From: Bacteroidota bacterium
GTDB taxonomy: Bacteria; Bacteroidota; Bacteroidia; Bacteroidales; UBA932
DNA length: 10,622 nucleotides
Reading direction: 5' to 3'
NCBI GenBank assembly: GCA_017860395.1
Contig: JAGDMC010000026.1
Location: forward strand, 1 to 10,622
Part shown: in pieces, positions 1 through 6,905 of the stretch
Layout: each line of letters opens with the position of its first letter
How positions within the stretch are numbered: position 1 is the first letter of the stretch
Notes under the pieces: generated by a model
Told to the model about the DNA's origin: nothing
Databases searched by the model: none
What the model saw: only the letters and a program-made list of their open reading frames with translations
Program-made: the position numbers and the translations under genes

Positions 1-1
1 A

Positions 2-25
2 TTTGCTGAATATAAAATATTGTAA
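2..25 (+). CDS. Possible 3' tail of an upstream gene (partial)
   Basis: The reading frame from base 2 reads FAEYKIL and stops at TAA 23-25, just before the GTG start of the ammonia-lyase at 32. The third frame is also open from the edge and stops at TAA 36-38, which would overlap the ammonia-lyase start by a few bases. Either could be the end of a preceding operon gene. With so few codons the frame cannot be decided and no function can be assigned. The only support is the tight packing of the rest of the operon. Confidence 0.2.
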   Translation, partial: FAEYKIL

Positions 26-31
26 GAATCT

Positions 32-1552
32 GTGGTAAATATAAGCGACAAGATATCTTTCGAAGATATTATCAGAGTTGTTATAGAAAATGAGGGTGTG
101 TCAATTGCCCCTGATATTAATGAGAGGGTCGGGAGGAGTTTTGATTTTCTGAAATCATTTGCCGGAAAAAAGGTAATCTACGGAATAAACACCGGATTTG
201 GTCCCATGGCTCAATACAGAGTTGATGATGACCAGCTCAAAGAGTTGCAGTTTAATATTATCCGCTCGCACTCATGTGGCGCAGGCGCCCCTTTGAAGGA
301 TATATATGTGAGGGCTTCTCTGCTTGCACGGCTTTCAACTTTCCTGAAGGGAATGTCCGGAGTTAACAGGGAACTTACAGATTTGCTGGTAGTATTTCTT
401 AACACAGGTATTTATCCTGTTGTACCGGAACATGGCGGAGTAGGGGCAAGCGGAGATCTTGTCCAGATGGCACATATAGGTCTTGCACTTATCGGTGAGG
501 GAGATGTCATGTTTAAGGGAGAAAGAAGAGAGAGTTCTTCCGTAATGAAAGAGAATGGAATAAAACCACTGGATATTCATATCCGTGAGGGACTCGCTAT
601 TGCAAACGGAACAAGTGTAATGTCGGGAATCGGAGCTGTGAATATCTATTATTCACAGAAGCTTATTAAATGGGCAACACGCGCTTCTGTTCTGATGAAC
701 GAAATAGCATTTTCCTATGATGATTTCGCTTCCAAGCCTCTTAACGAAAGCAGACCTCATCCCGGTCAGCTGTTCATTGCCCAGGCCATGAGGAACTCTT
801 TCAAAAGCTCAAAAAGGCTGAAAAAACGGGTTGAAGAACTGTATGACGGAGAAAACGACCAGAAGATATTTGAACATAAAGTGCAAGGTTACTATTCTTT
901 AAGGTGTGTACCTCAAGTTTTAGGCCCGGTATATGATACGGTCAAATGTGCAAAAGAAGTTGTGGTAACGGAATTCAACAGCGTTTGCGATAATCCGGTA
1001 GTGGATGTTGCAACTGAAAATATTTATCATGGCGGAAATTTCCACGGCGATTACGTGAGCTTTGAAATGGATAAATTGAAAATTGCGATAACTAAGCTTA
1101 CTATGCTTATGGAAAGGCAGTTAAATTATCTTTTCCATGACAAGATTAATGGAATTCTTCCCCCTTTCGTAAATCTGGGTAAACTTGGATTAAACTACGG
1201 CCTGCAGGCTGCACAGTTCACGGCAACCTCTACAACTGCAGAATCTCAGGCTCTGTCTAATCCTATGTATGTACATTCGATTCCAAACAACAACGATAAT
1301 CAGGATATTGTTAGTATGGGTACAAACTCTGCCCTTATTGCCGCCAAAGTTGTTGAAAATGCATATCAGGTAATGGCAATTCACTATATGGCACTTTGTC
1401 AGGCTATCGACTATCTTGACATAGCCGGTGAACTTTGTTCAGAAAGCAAGGAAATTTTCTCTTCAATACGCAAAATCTTTCCTAAATTTATTGAAGATAC
1501 CCCTAAATATAAAGACATCGAATCCATTATCAGTTTTTTAAAAGAGAATTAA
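32..1552 (+). CDS. Aromatic amino acid ammonia-lyase, probable tyrosine ammonia-lyase
   Basis: Non-oxidative deaminase of the HAL/PAL/TAL family. It probably converts L-tyrosine to 4-coumarate in the cytosol as the aromatic starter of an aryl polyene. Seen in the 506-aa protein: the MIO-forming Ala-Ser-Gly at 139-141 inside GGVGASGDL, the catalytic-loop Tyr50 in YGINTGFG, Asn192 in ANGTS, the YYSLRCVPQ motif at 287-295 with Arg291, and the CDNP and GGNFHGD motifs near 319-340. The N-terminus, the MIO region and the C-terminal stretch around PNNNDNQDIVSMGTNSA closely match the Flavobacterium johnsoniae TAL as I remember it (also about 506 aa), so TAL is preferred over histidine ammonia-lyase although the selectivity pair is Ser79-His80, as in HAL. 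No hut genes are nearby; lipid/polyketide genes follow. The GTG start at 32 is supported by an in-frame stop at 23-25, no in-frame ATG before residue 59, and an N-terminus equal in length to that of the flavobacterial enzyme. Confidence 0.9.
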   Translation: MVNISDKISFEDIIRVVIENEGVSIAPDINERVGRSFDFLKSFAGKKVIYGINTGFGPMAQYRVDDDQLKELQFNIIRSHSCGAGAPLKDIYVRASLLARLSTFLKGMSGVNRELTDLLVVFLNTGIYPVVPEHGGVGASGDLVQMAHIGLALIGEGDVMFKGERRESSSVMKENGIKPLDIHIREGLAIANGTSVMSGIGAVNIYYSQKLIKWATRASVLMNEIAFSYDDFASKPLNESRPHPGQLFIAQAMRNSFKSSKRLKKRVEELYDGENDQKIFEHKVQGYYSLRCVPQVLGPVYDTVKCAKEVVVTEFNSVCDNPVVDVATENIYHGGNFHGDYVSFEMDKLKIAITKLTMLMERQLNYLFHDKINGILPPFVNLGKLGLNYGLQAAQFTATSTTAESQALSNPMYVHSIPNNNDNQDIVSMGTNSALIAAKVVENAYQVMAIHYMALCQAIDYLDIAGELCSESKEIFSSIRKIFPKFIEDTPKYKDIESIISFLKEN

Positions 1553-1553
1553 G

Positions 1554-2282
1554 ATGAAATTTGCATTGGTTACAGGGGCTAGCAGAGGGATAGGGAGAGC
1601 GGTTGCTCTTAAGCTGTCATCTCTGGGTTATCATGTCCTTGTAAATTACCTTTCAAACGAAGAAGCCGCTCAAACAACTTCCAGACTCATCTCGGAAGGA
1701 GGTGGAGTTTCTACTCTGATAAAATTTGATGTTTCGGACAAAGCGGGAGTGGAAAAAGCAATCGGCGAATGGCAGGAGGCCAATCCGGGAGAATATATTC
1801 AGTTATTGGTAAATAATGCCGGAATAAGGAAAGACAACCTTATGATATGGATGGAGCATCAGGAGTGGCAAAGTGTCATTGATACCAACCTTAACGGAAT
1901 GTATTATGTTACCCGTCCTCTTCTTAAAGACATGCTTGTAAAAAGATCCGGAAGAATTATAAATATAGTTTCACTTTCGGGTATTAAAGGGCTCCCGGGG
2001 CAGACAAACTATTCTGCTGCCAAAGGCGGGGTTATTGCTGCTACAAAGGCTTTGGCTCAGGAAGTTGCGAAAAAGGGCGTGACTGTAAATGCTGTAGCGC
2101 CCGGATTTATTATTAGTGATATGACAGGTGACCTGGACGAATCTGTTCTTAAAAAACAGATACCGATGGAAAGATTTGGCAAACCAGAGGAGGTTGCCGC
2201 GCTTGTTGCCTTTCTTGCCTCTCCGGACGCATCCTACATTACGGGAGAGGTAATTTCAATTAACGGTGGAATTTATACTTAG
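1554..2282 (+). CDS. fabG: 3-oxoacyl-ACP reductase, FabG-like short-chain dehydrogenase
   Basis: Ketoreductase of the classical short-chain dehydrogenase family, 242 aa, the usual FabG length. It reduces 3-oxoacyl-ACP to 3-hydroxyacyl-ACP with NADPH in each elongation round. The Rossmann cofactor motif TGASRGIG is at residues 7-14, NNAG at 87-90, and the catalytic tetrad is Asn112, Ser140, Tyr153 and Lys157 (YSAAK). The C-terminal ITGEVISINGG segment is typical of FabG. The ATG follows the ammonia-lyase stop by a single base, so the two genes are almost certainly co-transcribed. By analogy to ApeQ-type reductases of aryl polyene clusters it is probably a pathway-dedicated reductase rather than the housekeeping FabG (inference from context). 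Confidence 0.93.
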   Translation: MKFALVTGASRGIGRAVALKLSSLGYHVLVNYLSNEEAAQTTSRLISEGGGVSTLIKFDVSDKAGVEKAIGEWQEANPGEYIQLLVNNAGIRKDNLMIWMEHQEWQSVIDTNLNGMYYVTRPLLKDMLVKRSGRIINIVSLSGIKGLPGQTNYSAAKGGVIAATKALAQEVAKKGVTVNAVAPGFIISDMTGDLDESVLKKQIPMERFGKPEEVAALVAFLASPDASYITGEVISINGGIYT

Positions 2283-2288
2283 TGACAT

Positions 2289-3506
2289 ATGGCCAGAGTA
2301 GTAATAACAGGAATGGGTATTTATTCATGCATTGGACAAAATCTTGACGATGTACTCATATCTTTGAAGGAGGGGAGATCGGGAATAGGAGTTGATTTGT
2401 CCAGGGAAGAGATGGGTTTCAGATCTTTTCTCACAGGCATTTTGCCCAAACCTGATCTTTCAAAATTGCTGGACAGGAGAAAAAGAATTTCGATGTCGCA
2501 AGAGGCAGCATATTCATATATTGCAACAGTTGAAGCGCTTAAAAACGCTTGCATTGATGATGATTTTCTTAACCGGAACGAGGTGGGGATTCTTTACGGC
2601 AACGACAGTAGTGCGCTTGCAGTAATAGAGGGGATTGACCTCATACGGGAAAAAAAGAATACAACTCTTGTCGGTTCTGGATCGGTGTTCCAGTCTATGA
2701 ATTCAACAGTGAGTATGAACCTCTCTGTAATTTTCCGTTTGAAGGGTATAAACCTTACAATTGCAGGAGCTTGTGCAAGTGGCTCTCATTCAATAGGAAT
2801 GGGATATTTTATGATTAAAAACGGGCTCCAGAACTGCATAATTTGCGGTGGAGCACAAGAGGTAAACCCTTACGCTGTTTGCAGTTTTGATGGGTTGAAT
2901 GCTTTTTCCGTTAATAACGAACACCCCACAGAAGCATCAAGACCTTTTGATGCTGCAAGGGACGGGCTTGTTCCAAGCGGAGGTGCTGCAACTCTCATCC
3001 TTGAAAGTTATGAGTCGGCTGTAAAAAGAGGAGCCCCAATACTGGCGGAAGTCCTTTCCTATGGCTTTTCTTCCAATGGGGAACATATCTCGGTTCCTAA
3101 CATTGACGGGCCAAAGAGGTCTTTGCTAATGGCTCTTAATCAGGCCGGAATGAAGCCAGGAGATATTCAGTATATTAACGCACACGCAACATCAACTCCG
3201 GTTGGAGACTTCAATGAAGCGCTTGCAATAGACGAAGTTTTCGGAGAAGTGAAACCTTATGTCGGTTCCACAAAAAGTATGACAGGACATGAAATGTGGA
3301 TGGCGGGAGCGAGTGAAATAATTTACTCGATACTAATGATGAAAAATTCTTTTATTGCGCCTACAATAAATTATAATACTTCTGATGAAGCATCGGCAAA
3401 ACTAAAAATTTCCAATAAATATATTCCCTTTGAATTTGATACATTCCTCTCAAATTCATTTGGTTTCGGAGGTACTAACTCTACCCTGATTGTAAAAAAT
3501 GTGTAA
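2289..3506 (+). CDS. Beta-ketoacyl-ACP synthase 1 (FabB/FabF-like)
   Basis: Condensing enzyme that joins malonyl-ACP to an acyl-ACP chain with loss of CO2. The 405-aa thiolase-fold protein starts with the standard beta-strand VVITGMG at 4-10. The catalytic triad is intact: nucleophile Cys162 in GACASGSHSIG, His299 in NAHATSTPVGD, and His334 in MTGHEMWMAGASE, with Lys329 of the STKS motif. FGFGGTNS at 391-398 is the C-terminal glycine-rich loop. The EMWMAGASE sequence after the second histidine replaces the common LGAAG of FabF and resembles a FabB-like branch. The start codon is six bases after the fabG stop. The intact triad means it is an active elongating or initiating ketosynthase; which step it serves relative to the later ketosynthases cannot be read from sequence. 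Confidence 0.92.
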   Translation: MARVVITGMGIYSCIGQNLDDVLISLKEGRSGIGVDLSREEMGFRSFLTGILPKPDLSKLLDRRKRISMSQEAAYSYIATVEALKNACIDDDFLNRNEVGILYGNDSSALAVIEGIDLIREKKNTTLVGSGSVFQSMNSTVSMNLSVIFRLKGINLTIAGACASGSHSIGMGYFMIKNGLQNCIICGGAQEVNPYAVCSFDGLNAFSVNNEHPTEASRPFDAARDGLVPSGGAATLILESYESAVKRGAPILAEVLSYGFSSNGEHISVPNIDGPKRSLLMALNQAGMKPGDIQYINAHATSTPVGDFNEALAIDEVFGEVKPYVGSTKSMTGHEMWMAGASEIIYSILMMKNSFIAPTINYNTSDEASAKLKISNKYIPFEFDTFLSNSFGFGGTNSTLIVKNV

Positions 3507-3529
3507 AACCCAACCTATAGACTTATATT

Positions 3530-3793
3530 ATGATTGATGTTGCCCTAATTGAAAAAATTAATAGTGTTTTGGCCGAAGAGTTTGAAGTGGATATTGAGAA
3601 GATCAAACCTGAAGCACCATTGATGGAAACTCTTGATCTTGACAGTCTGGACCTGGTAGATATGGTGGTTCTCATTGAGCACAATTTCGGTTTCACGGTA
3701 ATCGCGAAAGATTTTGTAGGAATTAAGACGTTTAACGATTTTTATCACTTTATCAACTCGCGGATAGATGAAAAAGGAGAGTTCCCGAAATGA
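3530..3793 (+). CDS. Acyl carrier protein
   Basis: Small acidic four-helix carrier protein, 87 aa, that holds the growing chain on a 4'-phosphopantetheine arm. The modification site is Ser39 in LDLDSLDLVD, followed by the acidic helix MVVLIEHNFG typical of recognition helix II. It is the only carrier protein in the window, so it probably serves all three ketosynthases. The gene follows a 23-bp spacer after ketosynthase 1 (the longest gap in the block, with no clear ribosome binding site or promoter), and its last 26 bases overlap the start of the acyltransferase gene. A phosphopantetheinyl transferase is needed to activate it and is not encoded here. Confidence 0.93.
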   Translation: MIDVALIEKINSVLAEEFEVDIEKIKPEAPLMETLDLDSLDLVDMVVLIEHNFGFTVIAKDFVGIKTFNDFYHFINSRIDEKGEFPK

Positions 3794-4670
3794 ATGGAGT
3801 GGTAAATCCAGGGGAGGAGCTCTTGGCTATCTCTCATTTGTCTACATAATTAAAACATTCGGTCTCACAGCTGCCTACGCTTTGCTGTCAATTGTTGTAA
3901 TCTACTTTATTCCGTTTGCTCCAAAGGCTACATCGTCTGTCTGGTACTTCTCCAGGAAAATCTTAGGAAACAGCAGGTTTGATTCTCTTATTTTCTTATA
4001 TAAGAATTATTTCAGCCTTGGTGTTACTTTGATTGACAAAACTGCAGTTGCAGCCGGAAAAGCAGATGAATTCAGTTTTGAGTTTAATGAACCCGAAGAG
4101 GTTAAGAAAATATTGAATGATAAAAGCGGAGCAATAATTATTGGAGCTCATTTTGGTAACTGGGAAGTTGGTGCCCCCTTTTTTGACAAGTACGGCAAGG
4201 AGATGAGAGTTGTGATGGTTGACGCGGAATATCAAAAAATAAAAATGATTCTGGAACGAGAAAAAAGGGTTGATACATTTAAGGTTATCCCTATTTCAGA
4301 AGATATTTTTTCAAATATTTTTGAAATCAGGGATGCTTTGGCAGATGGCGCGTATGTCGCAATTCAGGGAGACAGGCTTACTTCCAGTACAAAAAATGAA
4401 ACAGTGAAATTTATGGGTGAAGATGCACAGTTTCCGCTCGGGCCGTTCATTATGGCTGCAAGATTCGGATTTCCTGTTGTTTTCTACTATGCCGTGAGAA
4501 CAGGGTTTAAACATTACAGTTTTCATTTTTCTCTGTGTCCGGTGTCCGGTGTAAGTTCCCAAAAGAGAGTGTTTGAAAAGCAGATACTTGAAGAGTATGT
4601 TAAAAGCCTGGAGAAAGTTGTAAAAATAGCTCCTGAGCAGTGGTATAACTATTATAAATTCTGGATATGA
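3768..4670 (+). CDS. LpxL/HtrB-type acyltransferase (lysophospholipid acyltransferase superfamily)
   Basis: Probable membrane-anchored acyltransferase, 300 aa, of the lipid A biosynthesis acyltransferase family. A hydrophobic segment at about residues 32-50 follows a basic N-terminus with the WSGKSRGG stretch seen in such proteins of polyene clusters. The catalytic H(x4)E motif is GAHFGNWE with His128 and Glu133, and QGDR at 200-203 is a second conserved block. In aryl polyene and flexirubin operons this family is thought to move the finished acyl/polyene chain to a lipid acceptor at the inner membrane; the acceptor is not known from sequence. ATG 3768 lies inside the ACP gene; no other in-frame ATG, GTG or TTG precedes the conserved GKSRGG block, so the 26-base overlap is probably real. 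The stop overlaps the next start as ATGA. Confidence 0.85.
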   Translation: MKKESSRNEWSGKSRGGALGYLSFVYIIKTFGLTAAYALLSIVVIYFIPFAPKATSSVWYFSRKILGNSRFDSLIFLYKNYFSLGVTLIDKTAVAAGKADEFSFEFNEPEEVKKILNDKSGAIIIGAHFGNWEVGAPFFDKYGKEMRVVMVDAEYQKIKMILEREKRVDTFKVIPISEDIFSNIFEIRDALADGAYVAIQGDRLTSSTKNETVKFMGEDAQFPLGPFIMAARFGFPVVFYYAVRTGFKHYSFHFSLCPVSGVSSQKRVFEKQILEEYVKSLEKVVKIAPEQWYNYYKFWI

Positions 4671-6028
4671 GCAATAAACGGACACTTGTCTTAATCTCGG
4701 CCAACAGACTCGCCGATCCCTATCCTGTATATCCTATAGGGATATCATATCTCAGGACATATCTCAAAGAGCATCTGGACTGGCTTGATGTCTTTTTGCT
4801 GGATATGAATCTTATCTCTGTGGAAAATCTGGAAACAATTCTTAAAGAGACACCTCCGGATTATATTGGGATATCAATAAGAAATATAGACGGGGCCAAC
4901 TCCCTTGACAAAACCAGCTTTATACCGGGTTATTCCGAGATAATGAAAGCTGTAAGGAAAAATTCCAAAGCCCCTGTAATTATGGGCGGAGCCGGATTCT
5001 CAATATTCCCTGCGAAACTCTTTGATTTGCTCAAACCCGATTACGGAATTGCGGGAGAGGGGGAGGAGAGCCTGAGGCAGCTCCTCACTGCACTTGAATC
5101 GGGAGGAGATATATCCGGAATTGAGGGATTAATTTCAAATAAGAATGGGATTTTGAATCCCCATAAGAATTATCTCAATTCTCTCAATCTCTCTTTCGAT
5201 GATAATCTGTCCGATTTTTACTGGGAAAAAAGCGGAATGTTGAATATCCAGACAAAGAGAGGGTGCTGCTATCATTGTATCTACTGTTCATATCCTATAA
5301 TTGACGGAAGAAAAGTGAGGACGCTTGATACGGACCTTATTGTCGGAACACTTGAAAGACTTTACCGGGATAAGGGAATCAATTATGTTTTCTTCACCGA
5401 CTCCGTATTTAATATCCATAATGAGTACAATGCAGAGCTGGCTGAGAAAATAATTAAAAGCGGAATTAAGATAAACTGGGGTGCATATTTCTCTCCTCAC
5501 AACCTCACGGAAGACCTGCTGTCAACTTTTAAAAGGGCAGGCTTAAAACACATTGAGTTTGGAACTGAATCACTATGTACCGAACAGATGCACCGTTATG
5601 GAAAGACATTCTCTTTTGAGGATGTTTTGTTAAATTCCGAAAGGTGTCTCAAATACAACATCAACTATGCCCATTTTCTTATTCTTGGCGGGATAGGGGA
5701 GACAGAAAAGACATTAAGGGAGACAATGGAGAATTCTAAAAGAATTCGCTATACGGTTTTTTTTCCATACATTGGAATGAGGATATATCCGGGCACTGCC
5801 CTGCAGGCCATGGCTATCAGGGATGGAAAAATTTCCCCGAACGATTCCCTGCTGGAACCAACATACTATCTTTCAGATGATTTTAATCTGGAGGAGTGTA
5901 AAAAAATGACAGCAGAAACAGGCAAGGCATGGGTTTTCCCCGATGATCCTCTAGCGGAAGATATAGAGACAATGAGAGTAGTTAAAAAGAAAAAAGGTCT
6001 GATATGGGAGTACTTAAGAAAGCCATAG
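4667..6028 (+). CDS. Cobalamin-binding-domain radical SAM protein of lipid/polyene operons
   Basis: Class B-like radical SAM enzyme, 453 aa. The N-terminal ~145 residues look like a Rossmann-type B12-binding domain (PVYPIGISYLRTYL, a DYIGIS strand, VIMGGAGFSIFP at 104-115, then GEGEESLRQLL). No DxHxxG motif is visible, which is common for cobalamin radical SAM proteins and implies base-off binding without a lower His ligand. The radical SAM core begins at about 192 with Cys200, Cys204 and Cys207 (CxxxCxxC) for the 4Fe-4S cluster; FGTES near 300 is a further core strand. The overall type matches what is annotated as the lipid biosynthesis B12-binding/radical SAM family, first noted in putative ladderane-lipid clusters. 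The reaction is unknown; methylation or another radical modification of the acyl chain is possible. The start overlaps the acyltransferase stop by four bases. Confidence 0.85.
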   Translation: MSNKRTLVLISANRLADPYPVYPIGISYLRTYLKEHLDWLDVFLLDMNLISVENLETILKETPPDYIGISIRNIDGANSLDKTSFIPGYSEIMKAVRKNSKAPVIMGGAGFSIFPAKLFDLLKPDYGIAGEGEESLRQLLTALESGGDISGIEGLISNKNGILNPHKNYLNSLNLSFDDNLSDFYWEKSGMLNIQTKRGCCYHCIYCSYPIIDGRKVRTLDTDLIVGTLERLYRDKGINYVFFTDSVFNIHNEYNAELAEKIIKSGIKINWGAYFSPHNLTEDLLSTFKRAGLKHIEFGTESLCTEQMHRYGKTFSFEDVLLNSERCLKYNINYAHFLILGGIGETEKTLRETMENSKRIRYTVFFPYIGMRIYPGTALQAMAIRDGKISPNDSLLEPTYYLSDDFNLEECKKMTAETGKAWVFPDDPLAEDIETMRVVKKKKGLIWEYLRKP

Positions 6029-6441
6029 TGACGGGCAGCGATATTCTTGATTTTATCCCGCAGAGAAAGCCTTTTGTTTTTGTCCATAGTTACTACGGAG
6101 AAGATAAGGGCGTGTTTTACACCGGATACATTCCCGAAAATGGCACCCTGTTTACGGAAGATGGCCATTTTGCCGAAACCGGAATTATAGAGCATATGGC
6201 ACAATCGGCAGCCGTTATTGTGGGATATGGTTATAAAAGCAAAGGAGAGAATATTCCTGTTGGTTTTATTGGAGCCGTTTCAAAATTTGAACTTTACACA
6301 ATGCCTTTGGTTGGAGAAGAGCTGTATACCGGAACCAGAATTATGGCAAAATTCGGAGACATCTCCCTCGTTGAATGCACAATAAGCAGTAATGATGTCA
6401 AAGTGGCATCAGGAGAATTAAAGATTTTTTTACAGAAGTAA
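6004..6441 (+). CDS. Hotdog-fold 3-hydroxyacyl-ACP dehydratase (ApeP/FabZ-like)
   Basis: Probable dehydratase that converts 3-hydroxyacyl-ACP to trans-2-enoyl-ACP, so that each cycle leaves a double bond. The 145-aa protein has the FabZ-like opening ILDFIPQRKPFVFV at 14-27 and the core GHFAETGIIEHMAQSAA at 54-70, with His55 and Glu63 as candidate catalytic residues. The spacing between them (8) is shorter than in FabZ (14), and the IEHMAQ block resembles the ApeP type of aryl polyene dehydratases rather than housekeeping FabZ. It is the only dehydratase candidate in the window. ATG 6004 overlaps the radical SAM gene by 25 bases. An in-frame GTG at 6028 (TAGTG junction) is an alternative start that would remove eight residues and still keep the domain. 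Confidence 0.78.
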   Translation: MGVLKKAIVTGSDILDFIPQRKPFVFVHSYYGEDKGVFYTGYIPENGTLFTEDGHFAETGIIEHMAQSAAVIVGYGYKSKGENIPVGFIGAVSKFELYTMPLVGEELYTGTRIMAKFGDISLVECTISSNDVKVASGELKIFLQK

Positions 6442-6448
6442 AGGTGAT
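6441..6448 (+). promoter_or_regulatory. Ribosome binding site deciding the thioesterase start
   Basis: AAGGTGAT lies seven bases before ATG 6456. It is the clearest Shine-Dalgarno-like sequence in the window and favours ATG 6456 over the in-frame GTG at 6444, which lies inside the element itself. Other genes here show little or no such signal, as expected for Bacteroidota. Confidence 0.5.
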
Positions 6449-6455
6449 AAAAAGC

Positions 6456-6905
6456 ATGAGAAAAAAAAGCGCGGAGAATTCAGCATCTCTTGTTCACAGG
6501 CACACTGTGAAGATACGCTTTTCGGAAGTGGATTCAATGAAGATTGTGTGGCATGGAGTCTATGTCAAGTATTTCGAGGATGGAAGAGAGGCTTTTGGCA
6601 ACCATTTCGGCGGGATAGGTTATCTTGATATTTACGGTTCCGGATATACAGCTCCTATTGTAGAGCTGCACTGCTCTTATATTCAGCCGCTTGTGTACGG
6701 AGATACTGCTATTATAGAAACCAGGTACATATATACCCCTTCGGCTAAAATACGCTTTGAATACAATATTTTTCGTGAATCCGACAATACTCTTGTAGCT
6801 TCCGGTTACTCTATCCAGGTATTCCTTAACGGAGACGGCCTGCTTGAATGGAACAATCCTCAATTTTTTCTGAACTGGCAAAAGAGATGGAAAATAACAG
6901 AATAA
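6456..6905 (+). CDS. Acyl-CoA/ACP thioesterase, 4-hydroxybenzoyl-CoA thioesterase (YbgC) family
   Basis: Hotdog-fold thioesterase of the 4HBT family, 149 aa from this start. The signature is in IRFSEVDSMKIVWHGVYVKYFEDGREAF, which corresponds to the family pattern of a D followed by a VxHxxYxxxFExxR block; the Asp of SEVD is the predicted catalytic carboxylate, and the WHG and YFEDGRE positions match the conserved sites. Its role here is probably hydrolysis or editing of the acyl thioester, releasing a finished or stalled chain from ACP or CoA; aryl polyene clusters commonly carry such a protein. The first 15-20 residues are basic and polar and precede the fold. GTG 6444 would add four residues. 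The 3' end overlaps the next gene by 19 bases, or by 58 if that gene starts at 6848. Confidence 0.82.
   Translation: MRKKSAENSASLVHRHTVKIRFSEVDSMKIVWHGVYVKYFEDGREAFGNHFGGIGYLDIYGSGYTAPIVELHCSYIQPLVYGDTAIIETRYIYTPSAKIRFEYNIFRESDNTLVASGYSIQVFLNGDGLLEWNNPQFFLNWQKRWKITE

Noticed and set aside
32..1552. Histidine ammonia-lyase (hutH) of histidine degradation
   Set aside because: No hutU, hutI or hutG neighbours, the gene heads a polyene operon, and long stretches match the flavobacterial tyrosine ammonia-lyase. The Ser-His pair alone does not decide specificity.
2392..2625. 77-codon plus-strand frame inside ketosynthase 1
   Set aside because: An alternative frame within a conserved gene, without a recognisable motif.
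3507..3529. Promoter or terminator in the 23-bp gap before the ACP gene
   Set aside because: No inverted repeat with a T-run and no Bacteroidota-type -33/-7 pair can be recognised; the gap is too short for a convincing promoter.
4311..4685. 124-codon open frame on the minus strand
   Set aside because: Antisense to the acyltransferase gene, rich in Cys, Ser and His with no domain pattern; a shadow frame.
5866..6204. 112-codon open frame on the minus strand
   Set aside because: Antisense to the radical SAM/dehydratase junction, no recognisable motif.
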